This document shows positions 27,101 through 34,600 of a DNA stretch of 64,000 bases, piece by piece. Source of the DNA: Pardosa pseudoannulata (taxonomy: Eukaryota > Arthropoda > Arachnida > Araneae > Lycosidae); assembly GCA_032207245.1 (NCBI GenBank), contig CM063507.1, positions 87,102,171 through 87,166,170 on the forward strand, written 5' to 3'. Position 1 is the first letter of the stretch; each line of letters begins with the position of its first letter. Under the pieces are notes generated by a model that was given only the letters and a program-made list of their open reading frames with translations, made no database searches and was not told the origin of the DNA. The position numbers and the translations under genes were made by a program.

Positions 27101-30100
27101 TCCTCAAATGCATATATGTTTTCAGTGTATTACTGTAGTAATTCAAATTTCTTTTCCTTAATATCCTTAAAATATCATGAAAATACTTTTAGTTTATTAG
27201 TACTTTTTATGGTCACGAGCTAGAAAACTTATTTGACAAATAATCTTTCACGTACTGAAAAGGTTTAAAGTATAAAGTCAGCTGCCCTTTCCTAATAGCT
27301 AACATTCATGCAGATTTTAATTAAACGAAGCATGAAGGTTGGGGGGGGGGTTGTAGATATTTCAGTTACTTATGGAAGTTTAACTTTCCTTGCATTGAAT
27401 GTAATAGAAAAGTCTAAAACATTCTTCTTTCCCAGGGAATATTGGGTATAATCATTTAGTATATAAATACATATATATATATATATATATATCAGAGTTA
27501 ACTTTTAAACCTTCAGAAAGTACTGTTTATAATATTGTATTTTATTCACAATTTATTTTTAGTTTGATCATTCAAAAAACTTTAGACGAACATTTTTCAA
27601 AATTAGTTTTTGTCAAATAGATTTATCTTATATTAATTTTTAGGCATTTTTAAAAAACTTAATTCTGAAATATTGTCCGGCATTTATGGAACATGCCTTG
27701 TCTGGTTCATAATCATTAAAAGAGGTTCCTTAGGAAATAGGGTTTATATTGTTATGCTGTGTATTTCAAGTAGGTCCTTATAAAAAGTTACTTTGGTCCT
27801 TAGAAAGTCCTTAATATTTGTTTTGGAAAAAGAGTGTAAACCCTGTTGGAGGAAAAAAAATTCTATTTTATAATTCATAAATAAAATCTCAAATTGTTTA
27901 TTGTGGGGAATATGGCATAAAAGGGTAGTATTATAGAACACTAAATGCATTTTGCTATAAATAATTTAAGTAAGAAATTTATATAAAGAACTTATTTATT
28001 TGTTCCTGAAACTTTTTCTCACATATAATGCACCTAATGAATTCGATTACAATAGTATTCACATAAGCTACAAAATATAGGTCTGATCTCACTTTGCCAC
28101 AGTTTTCTCTTCTTCTCTCCATACGTTTGTTTAGCATTTATACAGAAAAAAAATTGGTGAAAATGCAGTTTAAGGTGCCCTTTGTTTTATTGGCGTCATT
28201 ATTTGGCGCCAATAATGCCAACATGCAGTTTAAGATGGCGCCGATAAACATCCAAAAGAGCAATAAAAAGCATAAATTAGGAGTATCAAAATAGCAAGAA
28301 ACACAGTATAGATAAAATTTATACACAGATTATATCGCATTTTTAAATTTGCAAACATATGGAGAACGAATTTTAAAATTTTGTAAGTCATACTGAAACT
28401 TTATAAGAAATATGGGTACTTAATTTATAAAAGTAATGAAAATGCAATAAAGAACGTACAGTATTAAAATATTTAAAGCTATTTTCAAAAATTTTATACA
28501 TAATTAAAGTCGGTCCAAGTTGCCATATATGAGAAAAATCGCCAAGTTTGGCCACAAAAACCGCGGTGTGTGTATCGAATCTGTACCCGGAATGAAGCAG
28601 ATTGAATATACAGGAATGGTATAGAGATGCGAAAGTAGGAACAGTATAATTACGCAAACAGTAGCAGATTTTAAAGTGGCGTAATGGTACACCAAACAGG
28701 GACAACTGAAGAATTGGGTTCCCCTTGGCAAATTTGGCTAAAATATTGGCGACATTTACTGAAACACAAAGGTAATCCATCCAAACATTATTATATATCT
28801 TGCTTTTCCTGGCGACTTTCATGAATGCAGAGTGCACCATCGTAATAGAATTATATATTCTTAATTAATTAAAGAAAACGACTAGAAAACCGGACATTTA
28901 TATTTATGGCCAATGAATCCCTTAACAGTTTACAAACGCAACAGCTCCAAATGATTAAAAATCAGTCATATTGAACCATTAATGGTTTATTATATCTGAA
29001 TTTTTTAATCATTGGCCACTTTTAATATATAAGAAAAGAGTGACACGAGGAGAGTTGGATGCAAATATCATATAAATTATAACATAGATACAGATTGTTT
29101 GGACACGGCGAGATCGGGAGAAAATGTGAGGCGACCCTACTCAAACCATTATCGCCAAGTTGGCGGGGGAACTGAGTTCTTCAGTCAACCTCACCAAACA
29201 AAGTGGCGCCGAAAACCAGCTGAAATGGCTAAATAACCAAAGCTTAGTTAGTCTGGATGGTTTCGGCCGGGACAGGATGTAACACATTTACCAAAGTTTA
29301 GCCCAAGTTCGGTAGACATCCTCGCAGCATCCAGGTTGTCTTTGGAACGCTCAGCCCCTACGGTGTGTGTGCGAGTATTTTCAAACTAACTTGCTGTTCT
29401 GTTAGCAACAGAAAGGAAATAAACAGAGAAAGTATCTCCGGATGTAAACAATGCACCCATTGCTAAATTCGGTTCTCTTTGTTGGTTGTATTGTTGCGAA
29501 TAAGAGGTGCGACATTTCTGTGTTGTTTCTCAGTTCTTAACGAAACTCAAAGCGAGTATCACGTTAAAGAGCGAATTTGAGAGAAAAAACGTAAAAAAAG
29601 CGATTGTGGATTGAATTTTATTGTGTTAAACATGTTTAGAAATCTACGTAAAAGAATCCTTGATTCAGTGCCTTTCCGCGGATACTTTGAACGCAAGCGA
29701 CTCGAAAAAGAGGCGAGGATTCGAGATTTGGAAAACGAACGTCAGCGAATCATCCATGAAATGGACGCTAACTTGACTCAGGGCCATGAAATATTTCGCC
29801 GTCTCCAAGCATTCGACGATGACGATTATGATCCCGCCGCCATTTTGCGATGCCAAATGTGGTTTCGAGTGAAGCAGAGGATGGCCCAGCATGCCTGGGA
29901 CCAAATAGCGGACGAACGAGTCCGGGTTGGAACTTTGGATGAATATCTGCTTGGGATTGATGAAAATTGCGAGTCTTGGCAGTGCGTCGACCGCGACTTG
30001 AAAGAAGAAATTTTGTCTTGGGTCGAAAGCGCTAATTCGGTGACATCTGACCTCCACTGCTACATGACAGAACTTAAGTTGGAGCGCCGAAGTGTCTTCG

Positions 30101-30828
30101 CTCGTTACATGCAATTGTGAAGAACTGTTAAAAACTGGGATTCCTACACCGAAATGTGACTTTATTAACCGGAATTGACTTTTAAGAACACCAGAGGTGG
30201 CCTTTCCCTCTATTTCTACTGCCACCCAATTATGACTTTATATCCTGGACTTGACTTCGAACTACATTATCTGCACACGTGACATGACCAGCATCACTTG
30301 TTCTCTGCCGTCTGTTTCGCCTGACATCCGCCTCCTGCCTTATACATTTTCGTAAATCCTGTAACAATAGTAAACGATTAATTAATAAAGAGCAATAGTT
30401 TCAATAGTTAGACCTTGTATGCTTTACTCAGTGTTATAACACATGTTACATTTTTAGTTATCATTTTACATAATTTCTGACACGTGATTCGTAGGCCGGT
30501 GCTTACTGCTAAAGATAATCTTGTTTGGGGAGAATTACAGATGCTGTTTTTTCTCGTTTTACTTTATTTTACGTGAGTTAAAAAGAGTAGAGGCCTACTG
30601 TAGAAGATTATTTCATGTTCAAAATTGTATAACTTCTCGATATATATATACTGTTTTGACGTAAAAGTATGAGCGATATATTAAATTAACCACAAGCTAG
30701 CCAATGTTCTATGTGCACCCTCCTAGATCACGCCAAACACATCCAGGTCGGTACCTGAACTCGTTGCACACATTTTGCAGCTTCATCCTGTCAGTGGCCA
30801 GTTTTGCAACATAGATCCGATCCTCAAA

Positions 30829-30906
<78 letters not shown>

Positions 30907-31646
30907 TGTATATAATATGTATATGTTATTATATATATATATGTATTTATATAATGTAAAATATATTATGTATATATATGTATATATATATATGTAATAT
31001 ATATATGTATATTTATATATATATATATATATATTAAATATATATTTAATAAAATATATATATATATATGTATATGTATATATGTATTGTATATATATAT
31101 ATATATGTATATATAAACTATATATATATATGTATTGTATATGTATAAATATGTATAATATATTATATATATATGTATAATATTGTAAAAAATATATTAT
31201 ATATACAATATATGTATTGTGTATATGTATATATATGTATATATATATGTATGTGTGTGTGTATATGTTATATATATGTATATATATTTATAGTATATAA
31301 ATATATGTATATATATATGTGTATATATATATGTATATATATGTATATTTATATGTTATATATGTAATATATTATATGTATATGTTATATATATGTATTA
31401 TATGTATATATATATGTATATATATTTATATATGTCTATATATATATATATATATGTATATTATATGTGTTATATTGTATATGTATATATATGTATATAT
31501 ATATATATATATGTATGTATATATATGTTATATGTATATATATATATATATATATTGTATTTATATATATATATGTGTATATATATATATATGTATAATA
31601 TATGTGTATATATGTATATACATATGTATATATATGTTATTATATT

Positions 31647-31699
<53 letters not shown>

Positions 31700-34600
31700 G
31701 TGTGTGTGTGTGTGTGTGCGCGCGCAATTGCCGTTGTTATCGTTACTCATCTCACTGGTGTAAGAAAGCCGACACCTGGTCCAATAGAGCCCGTCGCGGT
31801 TAGCGACTGATCCTTGGTTATAAGTTTTGCCCAGCTTCACTAAAGTGAGGAATCCCGAGGGCGGAAAACTGATTGAACCTCAAGTGGGTCATCGTCATTT
31901 AGAAGCAGGGAGCAAGCAGAAGTTCCTTAGACTTGGCCTGCCACTTACAAAGGTATTGTTTGGGAACTCGGAGGACATTGCAACCACGAACCTATTTTAC
32001 TAATGCTGTCTAAATCTAGTCAAAGTCAATCTTTAGTCGTTCTAGGACGAAAAAAAAGACATCTGAATTGCGGTAGTTCAGCTTCTCTTCTTCTTAGTTT
32101 AAATCAACTGTTTGATATATGTCTATTTACAAGGGTTGCAACTTTAATAGTGGCAACTCTTTATTTTTATGGAATACAAAAGCGATTCATGTCGCCATGT
32201 TTTATACTCCTTCAGTATAGTCGCCAGCATTGTATATAACCCGATTCCAACGATGTAGAAGTCGCTGAACACCTGTAGCTGCGCCTGTTCTGTTGATAGT
32301 TCGAATAGACCGGTCTTTTACCCCAATCTCTGGAACAGTTCTGAAGGAATGCTACAAAGTAGTTTCTTCATCCTAGGAATGGAGAAAAGTCACAAGGGCT
32401 TATATCTGAGGAGTATATTGGAGGGTAAAGCACTTCCCAGACTCATCGATCGAACAAATCAGTCACAGCTTGCGCTGTATCTGGCCGAGCATTGTCGTGC
32501 AGAATGATAGGAGCGTTCTGCAGAAAGTGCAGAATTTATTTCATGCTCAGGCGTCCTTCAGAATGGGCAGCACCGTCTTGTGCTGTCTTCTGGCTAGCTC
32601 ACGAATCGTTTGGCATCGATCGCTGTATTAGTGCGGTAACAGCTTGTACTTTCACGTCGCTGATACTAGGACGACCTGACTGATGTATGTCTGCCCCATT
32701 TATGCGTCCTTCATCGAAGGCTTTTACCCATCTTGTTACAGCTCTGTAAGCAATGCAGATTCTCCGCAAGTCTCTCGAAGCCCTAGATGACGTTGTTGTG
32801 ACTTACGACCTCTGGCACATTGGATTTTTATCCATTTTCGTTGTTCTTGTTTTGAAAACGTCCTGACACTTTAGACCGCAAGCTAATAAAGGATCAATTC
32901 TACACTCGGCGTTACATTACAAGGGTTGCAACTTTAATAGTGGCAACTCTATATTTACTTGGAATATAAAATGGATTCTTGTCACCCTGTTTTATACTCA
33001 TTCAGTATAGTCGCTAGCATTATATATAACCCATTTCCAACGATGTGGAGGTTGCAGAACACCTGTAGCAGCGACTGTTTGGTTGATAGTTCGAATGGAC
33101 CGGTCTATTGATGGAAGAATCTGTGGAACAGTTCTGGAGCGAATGCCACGAAGTGGTTTCTTCATCTGAGGAATTAAGTCAAAGTCACAAGGGCTTAGAC
33201 TGAGGAGTATGGTGGATGATAAGGCACGTCAGATGGCGTCGATCACTGTCCATTAGTACGGCAACAGAATGCACTTCTGCATCACTGATGCTAGGACGAC
33301 CTGGCCGATGCATGTCTGCCACAATTTGGCGTCCTTCATCAAAGGCTTTTACTCATCTTGCCACAGTTCTGCAAGGCAATGTAGATTCCCATCAAGCTTC
33401 TTGAATCCCTAGAGGACATGGTCGTATGACATTCAATTTTTATCCAACTACATTGTTCTCGTTTTGAAAACATCGTGACAGCACTTACTTTAAACCGCTA
33501 TCTAATACAAGTATCAGTTCTTCGCGTCACTCCTCATTCGTATGACGTAGGAAGAGTCTGTTTGCTGAGAGGTAAGGTAGGTATGTAGCTCACGTGCGGT
33601 ATACACGACATGCTTTGGTTTGGTTGCGTAGCGTTTTTACAGCAGTGTTGCCACTATTAAAGTTCCAACCCTCGTATTATAAATTATTTTCGGGACCCAT
33701 GTGGGTCACTAGAAAATCACTCGATAATAGCTGGAGGGGTAATTATCTGTTTTTTTTCTGTGACGCACGTTAAGCGTCTTAAATATGTGACAGTATCTAA
33801 AAGAAGTTCATTTTCCAGGAATGTATTCCGTGTACCCGGGTGACTCTGTTCCTTCCCTCGTGTATGTGACGTTCAGCGACAGAATTCACCTCTATTACGA
33901 CGTCAGATTACCGGCTTTTCGAATTTACAGTTTACTGGAGACCATGAACAAGAAACCGGAAGTGTCGGAACTCATCGCTCAATTCCCAGTCGATGGTATT
34001 TCTGTTTGGTTTAGTACATTTGTCTCATTTTTAACTTTTTTTTGTATTGTCTTCTGTTACGTGTGAGTGTTATGTAACAACAAAAACCAAAGGGCAGATA
34101 TATGAACCTAAAACCAAATGGAACTAATGGAAAATCCCTAAGACTATTACAGGGTTCCCATGGTCCTCAAAAGTTCTTAAGAACGCCTTAATTTTAGCTT
34201 TCATTTTTAATGACCCTTAAAGTACTTAATTTTTGTCAAAGGTTCTTAAAAACTCCTTAATTTTTAATTTGGAACTTGAACAATTTATCCGTTTGTCACG
34301 TGATTTCCTATCAATTTTCGCCGTACTCTCCGAAATTTCTGGTTTTGTAAGTTTGGAGTTAAACTTGCCCCAAACCGGTTCTAATAAAGAACGCCAGTAC
34401 TGGTGATAAGTACTGGTCAAAGAATATATAAAATATTTGTTAATGTTCTTTTATATTTTCTAGCCAAAAGTGCAGTATTAATAATAAAGAAAATCATCAA
34501 ATACTTGTATGTTTTCAGTGTATCTCTGTAGTAATTCAAAATTCCTTTCCTTGATATCCTTAAAATATCACGAAAATACTTTTAGTTTATGAGTACTTTT

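Noticed and set aside
28388..28840. 150-codon minus-strand frame
   Set aside because: It overlaps a fragment related to transposon ends, has no domain that I recognise and a chance-like composition.
31173..31840. Several overlapping frames of Y/I/C/M residues on both strands
   Set aside because: They are translations of TA/TG microsatellite and have no coding character.
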